Source of the DNA: Astropecten irregularis
Lineage: Eukaryota > Echinodermata > Asteroidea > Paxillosida > Astropectinidae
DNA: 64,000 nt
Assembly (NCBI GenBank): GCA_963971285.1
Contig: OZ020248.1
Span: forward strand, 8,246,001-8,310,000
Direction of reading: 5' to 3'
Of the stretch, positions 23,437-35,212 are shown one piece after another. Position numbers and translations under genes: made by a program. The number at the start of each line of letters is the position of its first letter. The stretch's first letter is position 1. The notes beneath the pieces were generated by a model, which saw nothing but the letters and a program-made list of their open reading frames with translations, had not been told where the DNA came from and ran no database searches.

Positions 23437-24865
23437 GCACCCAACTAGGAATGTCACAGCTGTGGTCAGTCACTCAGTGCAGTGGAGCGCGGCATGTTAT
23501 GTGGTGATAAAATTAAAATGTAAACACTAAACAGTAAACCTATAATCGCGCACATGGCGCAAGGGTTGCAAAGTTGGTTGCTCACGGACATGATGGGGGA
23601 GCTTTCGGAAAGATTACCGAGCCTTCTTGTTCTAGACGTGCCAAATTACTACTACTAGGCCTGCTTCTTTAAAGATGCGTAACTTTTGAGGCTAAGGTAC
23701 TGGATGCGGAATGTCAGACAAGTCTACCGCGGGACAACTGGACTCCGAGACAGCTCGACTCCAAAGACAACTCGACTCCATGTCACCGCGACGCTAGGCT
23801 GGGTGTGCGCGACGAAACAATAATTATATAAACGAAAATGTATGTGATTGTGAATAAAAAAAAATTACACAGAAAAAAATACTGTTTTGATAGTAGTAAA
23901 TAAAGAAGCAAAAGGCTGCTTGTCAGCATGTAAAAAAAAGACTATTTGCGGGCCGCGGCGTCAAGTTGGCCCGGGGCCCGGGCAGCGCAGTGACTACTGT
24001 ACCACGGCTCACGGCTGTGCCGTGGCCGACGGCCAAGATGAGCTAGGGCGGGCACGCTGCAGCTGGATAGGTACACCGGCCGGAGTCAATGTTTCAATAA
24101 TAAATTACACAAAAACAACACTGTCACACATGTAATAAGAAGATTACCTTTTGACAGTGAAAATAATGATTATTTCTCTCAAACAGTTTGGGCCTGCAGA
24201 AAGCGGGCTGCTGGCCAAACCCACGCCTATTACACTCTCAAATATGTACACAATGTGTAAAATAAGTATCAATATACAGGTGTATATGCAAAAAATATTA
24301 TGTTACGCCTATAGATGCTTTCTATCAACATCATTTTCGCCAGTGTGCATGATTTTTCTTTTAATATAATTCCGAGATCATTTCGAAGAATCTGTAGGCC
24401 TATTTCAACATCATTATAAAAGGCACTCTTGAGCATTTTATATTTCATATCATTTATTTCAGATAATTATTTTGCTTAATTATTTTATTATATTATTTTA
24501 TTATTTTATTTTATTATATTTGTTAAGCTATTTCCTCTGGAGTATTACCTTATTAAGATATACATTTCAATTTTCAGAGTTTCATCATTGTGTTTTTTTT
24601 ATTCGGTGTTATTCTAACCACCAGTAATTCCCAAAATATATGTCCACAGATTTATCAAAAAATTACATGGATGAAATAATACATGAGAAACCTTGTCAAA
24701 ACTTAATTATCCTAAAAGATAAATAAAGGAAACATTAATTAAGAAACCCAGTCCAAACAAACACTTTATTATAGCAGAATTAATATACTCCTGGGAATGA
24801 AATCACGTCAATAGAATAAAAAAAACGTTGGAACTGATTTTCGCACACCAGCCTAGCATTGCATA

Positions 24866-25040
24866 CATGGAGTCGAGTTGTCTCGGAGTCGAGTTGTCTT
24901 TGGAGTCGAGCTGTCTCGGAGTCGAGTTGTCTTTGCAGTCGAGTTGTCTCGAGTCGAATTGTCCCGCGGTCGACTTGTCCGGTGCCCTCGGTGAGCATGG
25001 TGATGAGACAAGTCGACCGCAAATACAAATCGACTCCATC
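24866..25040. repeat. 16-bp tandem array facing an inverted array
   Basis: GAGTCGAGTTGTCTCGGAGT-type units run forward to about 24985. After 25 bp of CGGTGCCCTCGGTGAGCATG sequence they reappear inverted (GACAAGTCGACCGC). Confidence 0.85.
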
Positions 25041-25142
25041 TCTGCCCATATCAATGCACGACATACATGTAGCAAATGTAAAAATGTATATCTAACATGT
25101 CTAATGACAAAAATAATGGCCTTTTGCTTCCAATTATAGTTT

Positions 25143-25185
25143 CGATGATCGTAACCCTATGTTAGACCTAGGGTTACGATCATCG
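25143..25185. repeat. Hairpin CGATGATCGTAACCCT, 16-bp arms
   Basis: Perfect 16-bp arms around an 11-nt loop. The same AGGGTTACGATCATCG block recurs at about 19986-20003 and at 61005-61040, and with GTTC in the repeat at 19661-19955. Confidence 0.88.
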
Positions 25186-25554
25186 CAACTAGCTTCCAAT
25201 GAGAATATTATTTTTGGTGTCACTTTTTAAGACTTTAACTTAAGTTATTTTATATTCAGATACATTTTTTTTACATTGCTATGTCGCGCAAACCCGCGCA
25301 TCACATCGGCAGAGATGGAGTCGACTTTTCTCGGAGCCGAGTTCGGAGTTGTCTTTGCGGTCAAGCTGTCTCAGAGTCAAGTTGTCTTTGCGGTCGAGCT
25401 GTCTCGATTTGATTTGTCCCGTGGTCAACTTGTCTGACATTTCAATCAATGCACTCCTAATTCTGCCAGAGTCTGAGTATCGTCCCAGGGTTCAATTTCA
25501 AGTCCTAACGTTAGGGCAGAGGGACCTATACATGTTCTTCCTCCGTGGTCCTAC

Positions 25555-26164
25555 CTAGTCCGAGTAACTAGGACCCTAAAAATCGCCTTTTTTAACATTT
25601 GGACATGATCTTGCGATACATGTAGTAGGGTCCAAGTACCTCGTTTGCATTTGAGTGGCAAGAGCTCCATTTTGCCTCTACCCTGATTCAAAATCCTGTG
25701 ATTTCACCTCCAAAACGATCCTGAAATGTCTCATGCAGCCAGCTATGGACCAAGGGAGAATTGGATATTCCAATAATGACAAGGTTTACTCACATTTTTT
25801 GAAGAAAAGATCATTTTTTTTCCTAAAAATGGGCACAGAGACCTCCTATTCATGAGCACAGTGTCAGTTGGGTCAGCCAACTGAAAAACAGGAAAAAATT
25901 ATGGAAAAAATTATCTTTTCTTTAAAAAATGTGAGTAAACCTTGTCATTATTGGAATCTCCAATTCTCTCTTGGTCCATAGCTGGCCGCATGACATATTT
26001 TAGGATTGTTTTGGAGGTGAAATCACAGAATTGTGACTTAGGGTAGAGGCAAAATGCAGCTCTTGCCACTCAAATGCAAACAAGATACTTGGACCCTACT
26101 ATTCCCAGATCATGTCCAAATGTTAAAAAAGGCGATTTTTAGGGTCCAAGTTACTCGGACTAGG
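25555..26164. mobile_element. Foldback element, ~265-bp arms
   Basis: CTAGTCCGAGTAACTAGGAC starts the left arm and its inverse ends the right arm (26140-26163). Arms of about 265 bp surround a ~80-bp loop holding GGGCACAGAGACCTCC. Arms differ by scattered substitutions, so this is an old copy. Only the loop survives in the second copy of this region (61392-61545). Confidence 0.85.
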
Positions 26165-26169
26165 GGTCA

Positions 26170-26304
26170 ATTTCACTAACGCTTTGCGATCATCGTAAAG
26201 CCCAAATCCATCGCTAAACGGAAAATTGCTACACAAAGTAGCGATCGATTGTCTGTTTAGCGATGGATTTGGGCTTTACGATGATCGCAAAGCGTTAGTG
26301 AAAT
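26170..26304. mobile_element. Perfect 50-bp-arm hairpin MITE
   Basis: The left arm 26170-26219 (starts ATTTCACTAACGCTTTGCGA) and the right arm 26255-26304 are exact reverse complements, separated by a 35-nt loop containing the small palindrome TAGCGATCGAT. The perfect match implies a recent origin or active homogenisation. Confidence 0.92.
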
Positions 26305-26341
26305 CGGCTCCCGGTCCTACCAAGTTTCCATCATTCATGAC

Positions 26342-27345
26342 TAGGCCTGGGCGATTAGTGCTTTTCACTAATCGATTAATCGCGGAGAAAATAATCGCGA
26401 TTAATCGATTAATCGCGATTACCCGGAAGTGACTATACAAGCAGTAACGTACCTTGTTTTCATCATAGCTGCACTGCAGTTAACTGCACTAGCGTAATGC
26501 ATTGATTCTTAAAAGTTTCAACAGCGATCTGTTCCGATTTCCGAGGCATTGAGCATTGCCATTTTTGTTCCGACAAGGTATAATGCAAAATTCGTGAAGC
26601 TAATATCGTCCATAATTGTTGGTATTCCTTCAGTAAAGTAGAGTAATTTCGCGGAGTGTTGACAGACAAGGCATGCAGTTACTATAGTTCCAGATAGTAC
26701 GCGATGATACATTATGTACGCCCCATGTAGGTTGAACAGTGAACACGATTATTATACAGTTCACGATTACTGAACAGTGAACACGATTATTATACAGTTC
26801 ACGATTACTGAACAGTGAACACGATTATTATACAGCTCACGATTACTAAACACATCGCGATTATTTTACATTTCACAATTACTCCACATGTTCACTTCAC
26901 GATTATCATACGATACGATACAGTAGTCCAGTACATGTACAGTACAATCGTCTAATCGAGTAGCTGAATGCCATCGCGCCATGCGCCAAGCCTCGCCGGC
27001 CATGGAGCCGAATCCATTGTAAACACGTTGAATCAAGATTACGTTGCCTCACTATACGAACGATGCATGATGCACAATATTATTGTACCTAATTTTGACG
27101 GACGTATGGACAAAACACGAATGTCTAACGACTTGTCATCAAGTCTATGCAGCTGCTCCATGCAACACACACGGCATGGCTATTGATCGACTGACAATAG
27201 TAGAAACTCATGGAATTAATCGCAACTCGAAGGCACTAATCGCGCTGGCACGATTAATCGAGTAGTTCAGAATTTACTAATCGAGTAATCGACACAGGAA
27301 TGTAATCGCGATTAATCGATTAATCGAGTTAATCGCCCAGGCCTA
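26342..27345. mobile_element. Non-autonomous hAT-type element with 8-bp target duplication
   Basis: TTCATGAC flanks both ends (26334-26341 and 27346-27353). TIRs are TAGGCCTGGGCGATTA and its inverse. An 8-bp duplication with TAG..CTA ends is diagnostic of hAT. Subterminal clusters of ATTAATCGCGATTAATCG occur at both ends. Three tandem 38-bp repeats lie at 26734-26847. There is no transposase domain, so it is non-autonomous. Confidence 0.9.
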
Positions 27346-27353
27346 TTCATGAC

Positions 27354-27917
27354 CAACTTAACCAACTATCAAGGCCGAGCAATTATGCCTCCATCCTTTC
27401 ATGCATTTATTTCCTTTTCAAATTTAAAGTTTGAACTTAGTTACTTTTAAAAATAGCAGAAATGTACAGTTAGTGCCCGGTGGCTAAGTAACTAGTTTAA
27501 GATTACTTTTTAATTTGTTCATGTGCTACTTTCTGTCGCAACCTTCCTCCTTCCTCCAATCTAAAATCCCATCTTTTCAATAAATCTTTCTCTTAGCTGA
27601 TGATGCATCTTTGATATCTTAGTTCCTGGTTCAGTAAATTTTGTCCATCATATTGTTTCGTTGTTTTGCTTTTATATTCATGTGTAATTGTTTGTAGCTG
27701 CATTTAAGGCCATGTTCTTTGTTATTGTTTTTTGTAATTGCTTTTTCGCTCTTTGTTTTGTGCGCCACGAGTGTCTTTGGACAGATGTGTGCGCGTTATA
27801 AATTCATAATTATTATTATTATTATCATGGTTGCAATTGAGTTGTTGTCTTTGTTTCACTGTCTTTATTTTCAAATTGTCTTTACCTTCATGTGCACAGG
27901 AAGAAGATCAGAGCAAA
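27354..27917. other. Upstream region of shugoshin; SINE-like tail
   Basis: From 27760 the sequence CGCGTTATAAATTCATAATT runs into an (ATT)n tract. This resembles the 3' tails of common marine-invertebrate SINE/LINE families (inference from memory). A splice acceptor GTGCACAG at 27893-27900 precedes the shugoshin start exon, so a 5' untranslated exon probably lies upstream; I cannot locate it. Confidence 0.45.
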
Positions 27918-30886
27918 ATGTCCAGCTTTGAGCTCATCAAAGAGAAAATGAAGGAGAAGCGACGGAAAAAGGTGACGGGGTCAAGACCACTCTCAAAAAG
28001 AAAAGGTTGCTTTTTATGTTTGTTTCATTTATACACATGATTGATATCCGACTCACGGAGGAACATAGTTCTACATGTACTGGGCCCAATACCGCCAATT
28101 TCATAGAGCTGCTTAGCACAAAAAATTGCTTAGCACAAAAATGGGTTGTCCAATAAAACAAACCAGAATTGAAAATTTGATTTGATATTCGTAGTCAGCG
28201 AACAATAGCCAAAGAACAATTGCAAGTGATACACAACACATGGAAATTTGGTTGTTAATCCTATTTTTATTAAGACAGAAATGTCATGCTTAGTGAATTT
28301 GTGTGCTAAACAGCTCTATGAAATTGGCCCCTGTACAACTAACATTATCCTAAATGCCGTTACGGCCATTTATGTAGTTTCTGGGCATAATTTGCTTAAA
28401 CACTTTGCAATAAAGCAGAGTACAGTATCTGTATTTATTTTAACCTGTAACTTTGCAAAATGAAAACGTTTGATGAAGGCCTGTTTTTCAGTTCAGCCCA
28501 AAATTTTACATTGTTGATCGATGCTGTTGTGAATCCACAGGGGCCAATGCACCATTCGTCCTCAAAGCCAGCCTACAATCCAACAACCAGGAACTGGCCA
28601 AGGCGCTGGCCGACTCCAAGCACGACGCTGAGATTGCTCAACAGACCATCTTTGAGCTCCAGCGAGACCAACAGTTCCTCCTGCAGCAAGCCAATGCAAC
28701 AATACTCGCTGAAAAAGAAAGCGTGGTGAGTGACGGCAGATCGTCCGAATGGCCAAGCATCTAGCTTTATCCAGCTCCATTTTTCATCCACACATTTAGG
28801 TCTGTTAAGAATCTGAAAATTGTCGCCTTTTCTTACAGAAACGCTTCGGTAACATCGAGCAGGTTCTGACCAAGGTGACCACAAGCCTGCTGGACGCTGT
28901 GACCTCTCTCAGTCAGGCCATTGACCTTTGTTCCTCGTTGCCGATACAGGGAAGCAGCATGGGAATCACACCGAGGTCATCCGTCACGTCTGATGATGAT
29001 TCATTTCTCATTGTGCAGCAGAACGCTGAACAAGGGTAAGGGTTTGCAGTTTTAAATGGATTCTTACTGACCCTAATCCCTTCCAAATCTTGGCTCGTTA
29101 CATGCCCTTTTCAATGCTATGCATGTCACTCACTATCTGCCTGTCTCATTTGATTTCTTTTACTGTGCATGTAGGCCTTCCACTAATTGCAGAAAGGCTG
29201 AGTTATTGTCAAGTGCCATACAGGATGCGGCCTCAAAGGTGATGCAAGCAGCTTCAGACGCAACGGCCACCATCGACCAATCAGAGCCTGCTCCTGAACC
29301 CGACAAATCCCAGCCGATCATGTGGGCCAGCCAATCAGATGAAGGCACTAAGGGCCAATCAGGGCCAAGTTCCGACAAGTTGATAGATTTTGAGGGTGGA
29401 CATCTCAATTTGGAGTTTCCATCATTAGATGAAGTGGATATCCCGTTGCGATTCATCGATGAATCAGCAGGTACGATCTGAATGCCTTTTGACCTTTTAG
29501 AAGCTTGAGCTGTTGATTAACCTTAATACATGTACGTAGATTCCACTTGTTTATCGTGACTTTTTGACTAAATATCTCTTAGATAGCACAAATCCCACAC
29601 TATGAGGTCTTTCCGGGACTGTAATGTACATGTTATGTTGTCTTTTCCAGATGTTCGCAGTTCAAGACGTCGCAATCCACCCGTGAATTTATCGGCTGCA
29701 GGTGCACGACGTGCCACCTATTATCTCACGCCGGGCAGACCTGAGGAGCAAAAAAACAGAACCTTTGAAGTCGTCAGTCCTGAAGAATCGCCGGCAGGCT
29801 CAGCATTGCCCGAGAGATATGTCCATTCGCCACCAGGGGAATCTTCTCATTACAGGACTCTTGACATGGAGCTGACTGCTGTGACAAACGATTCCATGTC
29901 GGCATCACAGGATGAAGCCAACAAGAGTATGGGCGACAAGTCACGCTTCAATCATGACGACCAGATCATCAGACCGTTGGGAAACATCCAATCAGAGAAG
30001 AAGGCAACTAAAACACAAACAGCGGGAGAAAGCTTCTCTTCACCTCCACCACTTATGAATCAGACTATTTCAAAGCCGACTAATATTCTGACAGGGTTAG
30101 CCAAAGACTCTAACCAACCACTCTCTGATGAAGTGATCCCAAGAATCAGAAGGTGCCCGCCTGTTTGTTACAGGGAGCCCAGACTGAATCGGTAAGTTGC
30201 AGTTTAACAAATTGTTTACTAAGTCAAGTAATTTTAAAAAAATATTATTTGTATCCTCATCATTTTAATGTTTTTCCACATCGCTTGGTACAGAAGTGTG
30301 GGAAATGAAGAAGACTTCAACAAGATGACCAGGAACAAAAAGGTGAGTTGTGTCAAATTTCCACCGTGACAGCCATTGTTCAGCAAAAGAGACAACATTG
30401 ATCATTTGAGGATGCATGTGCAAGAAATCGTTCTTGTCCCAAAACCTGGGGGAAAGAATTAATGCACCTGTTGACTTGAAGGCAATTAGGGGTAGGCTCT
30501 AAGATTGAGAGATAATATCTCCTAGAATATCTTTTGCTCGATTTGGATGTACATGTATTCATTTAGCTTCCACAGGGTAGTCCTGACCTGAGAAAGGTCG
30601 TATGTACAGCACAAAACAAGCAAGAGGCAGTGGCGGATCTAGGGGGGGGGGGGTTAGGGGGTTTAAACCCCCCCCCCCCCCCCCCCCTTGGGTTCCCTTG
30701 GGTTTTTTTTTTTGTTAAAAAAAAAAAAAAAAAAAAACACAAGTCAAATTGATAAAGCTCCCTAGCTCCCTACCACAGCGGGGGGGGTAACTTTTCTTCT
30801 TTTTCTTCTTCTTTTTTCATCTGTCTTTTATTTGTCTACAGGTAGGACAGCGCAAAGCCCTTGGGACAGTGACTAACATAGTTTAA
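27918..30886 (+). CDS. Shugoshin-like protein, seven coding exons
   Basis: Guardian of centromeric cohesin, which recruits PP2A to protect cohesin at centromeres. Coding exons: 27918-28005, 28541-28725, 28839-29035, 29175-29470, 29651-30191, 30294-30342 and 30842-30886 (TAA). All introns are GT-AG, the phases fit, and the total is 1401 nt (466 aa). Exon 1 ends in a basic patch (KEKMKEKRRKK). Exon 2 encodes the shugoshin coiled coil (LKASLQSNNQELAKAL ... FELQRD), with the Asn-Asn pair that corresponds to the PP2A-contact region of vertebrate SGO1. Exon 5 ends in the basic C-terminal shugoshin motif (RRCPPVCYREPRLNR). The middle is Ser/Pro-rich. The exon 1 donor GTTGCT is weak. A MITE lies in intron 1. 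MED24 converges from the other side. Partial broken copies lie at 61546-63662. The assignment rests on motif memory, not alignment. Confidence 0.82.
28080..28333. mobile_element. TA-flanked MITE family A, copy in shugoshin intron 1
   Basis: Ends are CTGGGCCCAATACCGCCAAT and the inverted ATTGGCCCCTG, flanked by TA on both sides. The interior contains AGCTGCTTAGCACAAAA and CAATTGCAAGTGATACACAA, shared with the copies at 36692 and 37092. A TA duplication suggests a Tc1/mariner-type origin. Confidence 0.78.
30622..30790. repeat. Poly-G/C/T/A tracts beside AGTGGCGGATCTAGG
   Basis: AGTGGCGGATCTAGGGGGGG is followed by G, C22-class, T and A runs, within shugoshin intron 6. The opening resembles the end of a widespread hAT-like MITE. 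The homopolymers make base counts unreliable here. Confidence 0.6.
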
Positions 30887-32734
30887 AGAGCTGTACGACG
30901 AAGTTGGCTGATGGACCGTTGATGGAGAGAGTATTCTGGCAAGAACAATAGTTTCATACTCGTAGTCTGTCAATGAGCATGCGATCTCACTTGCTATTAT
31001 AATGCCTGTATATATCCTTCTTTGCAAATGAATGCGACAGAAAAGCTTTTGCCATTTGTTTGACCATGGGATTCAATCAAATCGCGGAGTCATTCGAATT
31101 TGGCAGCATGGAAGCACAAAATTGACAGAGTTCTTCTGTACACTCGCTCTAATCCATTACTGCTATGTTGATGCTTAGTTGCAAGCGAGGACAAAGTAGA
31201 AGTTTTTGTTTTTGTGCGAGCGAAATTAGGTTTGGAAAGTTTTCCCATCAAAATTTCTCCGTACAGTTGAGGAATATTAATAGATGCTTCATGGGTATCT
31301 TTGTTTTGCGTGCACTGTACGCACTTTGGGTACCTTGTTCCAAGTTTAAGTTGGCTGCACATAGGATAGAAAGTATGGCTGACCAAGCTATGCAGAGTTG
31401 ATGTACTGTTTGATTGAATTGTTTCTAAAGAAATTATCTCATTACGAGTATGTCATCTAATTTATTATATTTATTTCGTTATTTTTTAATAGGCTGTTAT
31501 ACTGTTGGTCTTTCTTTCTTGACAATGTGTACAGGTATAAACCCACACTAGTTTTCTAAATAAAAAAAAAGTCAAGAAATGTCCGTTGTTGTTCATCCGT
31601 TGATCAATTGAGTTTGCAGATTTGAGACCAATGTACGTTGAAATTTGTTTTGATGTTTTTGTCACTTTTTTTGTAAATTAAGGCATTTTGTTATTTTTGT
31701 TTTGTTTTGTTTGTTTAGAGATTGTATTTATGTACATGTATTTAAAAAGCGAATTTTTGATTCGGAGGATTTTTTTTGTAGAGATGTTGATTACTTGAAT
31801 CATTTTACAAAAAATCACCAGTAATTGCTCTCAAGTGATATTCACTTGGGTTGGATTTGCACCTGTAACCTCTCACTTTCAAGCGCAGATTTCGGAGTAT
31901 TTGGTGCAGATTCAATAAGTAATGCGGATTAATCCATTGTGACCACAAATTCCTGACACGAAATGCAAGCAAAATAGAGATTCAAAATCACAAATTGTTG
32001 ACAGTTCCATTGTGAGCAGTTTAATAACCAAATATCAAAATGATATTTTTACTCATTATTTATATTATTATTCCAGTTAAAAATGTTGACATAATTTAAT
32101 GCGTTCTAAATAATAAAAAAAAAGGGCTACCCAACTCATATGTTTGTGACTATAAGTGAATCAGCATTTTGCCGACAAAACGATGTTACTCTGAAGAATA
32201 TTGTTTTTGCAAATATTCACGATGCATTTATTTCTAAGCATCGTGAAGCCAAAATAGGGCACAAAACTTGTTTAGAAAAGTGGACCCCAAAAAACCAAAG
32301 GAAACATTAATGAACGAATGTTTCTTTCATTAACATATGAATGTTTTCTATAAAGATATTCAACAGTATAAATTTTTCTTTAGAATCGAAACATTCACTT
32401 CAAAGAGAGTGATTTTTCAACATGAGATGTTTAAAGTTTCTTCTTCTTTTTTAGATATACCTGTACACCTCAAATTCCATTCCACGGTTCTGAAAAGTTC
32501 ATGACTTGTTTTTGTAGTGCTCTGGATCCAACACATGTTGCCTGGGCGATGAACGATTGATGCAAAACGTCTTCCACGGGGATACAAGCATCATGTCCTA
32601 TCCTTCCGAGGCACGATACCACATCACCTTGTTTCAGTCCATGGCACAAGTCAATTGCACAAGCACAAGTCATTGATCAATCATTACTGTTTGCTGGCGG
32701 TATTCTACATCATGACGCCGAGCAGATGACCATC
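30887..32734. other. Intergenic region between convergent genes; shugoshin 3' UTR
   Basis: A canonical AATAAA at 31559-31564 is a plausible shugoshin polyadenylation signal. A minus-strand frame at 32470-32673 (67 codons, Cys-rich) has no recognised domain. Otherwise AT-rich, no gene. Confidence 0.5.
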
Positions 32735-33624
32735 TCATATGCGTCCACTTCTAGCGGTCTGACACAGGGCCTTGGCGGCGAGCCGCCTCGCAACGATGCT
32801 ATCAACCCGTCCAACGGCCAGGGCAAGGTCCAGAAGAAACTGTCCGCTGGAAGTGTTCAGCATCTGAGTAACCTGAAAAGTGAAAGATAGAAAAATGCAA
32901 TGATATGCCTACTGATACTGCAATGTAGCAAGTTCTTCCTGGTCATGTCAGTGCACCATATCAATAACCTGTCTGTGATATGTGTACTTGTGAAAGAACT
33001 GGAAGTTCTGAATTCATGTTTCAGCCAGCATACTCTGGACATCTTCAGGAGGTGGCTGTTCCAAATCCAAAATTGAGATACTTGGACTACGACCACTACA
33101 ATCAGTTTCTTTTAACAAGCTTTCTCATAGTATGTGAGACTTTGACTATCTTCTGCAGAAACCAGAGACAACTCAGGAGATTTTAACAGGACAAGCCAAC
33201 AAAATGTTTAAAGGACGGATGCTACCCAGCTTACCATTGCGATGGGAGCAAACTGCAAGACTCCTGACGCTATGTGCTCGTCCCAGTGGATGACCTCTGT
33301 CATGAAGGCCGTCACAAACTCCGTCCTCGGTCCTATCATGCTACTGGCGATGAGAGATGACAGTAACTGCCACAGCGACACTAGGAAGGAGGATGGCAAG
33401 AACACAAAACACCATTTAAAAAAGACATTGTTTTATCACAACTCCGACAATTTGGCTTTCCCTGCTCTACAGTTTATTTTTACACATTGCTTGCTCGCCA
33501 AGGCAGCCTGACTTTAGCACAAGAAGAAATGAAAATTGATATTTACCGAGTGCTTTCGGGAACGGCTCCTGCAGCTGTTGCTGTGTCTGAGCAACAAGAA
33601 AACCGGTGCTGTAGCTAACGGCTC

Positions 33625-33640
33625 CTGCAAAAACAAAAAC
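33625..33640 (-). other. 16-bp fused intron remnant
   Basis: The minus strand reads GTTTTTGTTTTTGCAG between the exon ending TFIK and the exon encoding SYSTGFLV. It has both splice ends but is far too short to splice. The best reading is a deletion with one breakpoint in each of two introns. The frame happens to stay open across it. Confidence 0.75.
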
Positions 33641-35212
33641 CTTGATGAAAGTAAATGCCAACCACTTGAGTTCTTCGCTTTTATCCGGTAGATCAATCAA
33701 GCAGAGAAAACTAGCGTGGCATAACTCCAGGTACACGTTGGCCCTGGGAAGGTTCTGAGAAGGGGTTGGAGTTCGGAGAGGAGGGAAGGAAGAACAAGGT
33801 ACAATGACTTTCAGTAAAAAGATCAGGATGCTATCTGTCAACACTTGGTGCTTACTTTATAGCAACTTTTTTATGCAGAACAATTATGCTGATCCTTGGT
33901 CTAACCTGAAGGTGTTCCACCAGCAGTAGCTGATCGACAAAAGGCTGGAGGTCCCCGGTGGCATTGAGGGCAGCCTCCATAAAGGTCATGACCCCCAAGC
34001 AGCTGCTCATAGCCTTCGACTCCAGCGTGTTGCTGCAGAGACTGGGAGTGCTGTCCTGCTGGGCAATTCAATTCATCAAAAGGAAGTAGTCAGAGGCACC
34101 GTTAAAAAAATGCATCAAATTATGAAAGCTGCTGCTTTGCTGGAAATGCTGCTTGACAACTTGTCATGCTGTAAAGCCATACTCGGCCGAGTACCAATGC
34201 GCATCGCATGAGTTTTTGGCTGGTAACCAGTAACCTAGCAAATCTTCATTGTGCTTAGTGGCATCATGGAAATTGCCGATGTTACCCTATTTCATTCCAG
34301 CAGATTTCTTTCATCTCTACTTTAAATCTGTATCCTTCCAACTATTTTGTGCTTCTGGTCCTAGATCTCATTATTTTGAGAGGTATAGAAGGATAGAATC
34401 AATCTTATAGTAGCTTCAAGATGGCCAGTTATATCTCAAACCCACCCTCTTGTCCCTCCAATACCTCAAACGTTGTACAAGGAAGGAACTTATTTTCCAA
34501 GTTGATTTACCTGAGGACATCTGCTAGACTCCTTTCCAGCCGCTCTCTGATGGACTCTGTGGTTGCCCTGTCGCCTTTGTCCTTTTTGTTGGCACCCTGA
34601 TTGTGCGTGGTCCTCAGCGCGTTCAGGAGTTGGTCTACCTGAGAGCTACCACCTTCAAATCAGAACAGATAAATCAAATAATTTAAAAAATGTCTACCGT
34701 AGTCTTGCTTGGCATCGTAGGGTTTGTGAAAAGGACATTATGCAAGATATTTTTTGTTATAACACCCCGTCTACGGATTCCGTCTCGTGATTGGTTCAGA
34801 GCGCGTCACATGACATTATATATTTTTGCTATACAAGGCGCACAGCGCGCGACGCACTACCCCGTGGCAAGCAACGTACTATCCCAATGTACTTTACCAT
34901 GGCAATCAATGTACTATCCCGAGCTGCATGGTACCCAGACTTATATTTTAGTGCACAGAGTACAGCACGTAGTAACCGTGGTAGTATCACACCTAGAACC
35001 CAAGCAGTTGTGCATAATACTACATACCTGAATGAGAAATGTGTGCGAGGATGCAAAGTTAAGACTGGCACCTCTTCAAATTACATGATTGTGCATTACT
35101 CGCGTACTTATCAGCTTATACTGCACTAGCGTTACAACAAAAGTTAAACAAAGTCGTCTAAAATGTTTTTTTTTTATTGTAGCGGGTCTGTTAGTTTGTA
35201 GAATCTATGTAT

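Larger units (their letters stand above)
20013..23441. mobile_element. TU-like element with tandem-repeat terminal arrays (unit AACTCGGTCC)
   Basis: 3.4 kb flanked by the direct repeat CAACTAGGA (20004-20012 and 23442-23450), an 8-9 bp target duplication. Both ends are inverted arrays of 16-17 bp units around AACTCGGTCCGTAACC: 20029-20147 and, reversed, 23307-23436. Sea-urchin TU elements are known to have inverted termini made of short tandem repeats; this matches that organisation, although I cannot verify homology. The interior has no transposase. It carries a TTAA MITE and seven copies of CGGTAACGGAATTACG. Confidence 0.72.
23713..25443. mobile_element. TU-like element 2 (unit GAGTCGAGTTGTCT)
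   Basis: The outer inverted ends read AATGTCAGACAAGTC at 23713 and, inverted, ACTTGTCTGACATT near 25429-25443. Arrays of a 16-bp unit (GAGTCGAGTTGTCTCG) occur at 23725-23800 (reversed), 24866-24985 (forward), 25010-25040 (reversed) and 25313-25425 (forward), so the element looks like two nested or fused foldbacks. Part of it (23999-25560) is duplicated at 59484-61391. The unit resembles that of TU-like element 1 in length and in GTTG/CTCGG content. No transposase. Confidence 0.65.

Noticed and set aside
32470..32673. 67-codon minus-strand frame as the true last exon of MED24
   Set aside because: The MED24 C-terminus with a stop codon is already at 32735. This frame shows no similarity to it.
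33641..33844. Reading 33467-33844 as one continuous exon
   Set aside because: The frame is open across the 16-bp remnant only by chance. MED24 similarity is to two separate regions, and splice signals sit at each side.
34563..35129. Plus-strand frames around 34.6-35.1 kb
   Set aside because: They lie antisense to a MED24-like exon and in CpG/AT-mixed non-coding DNA with no domain.
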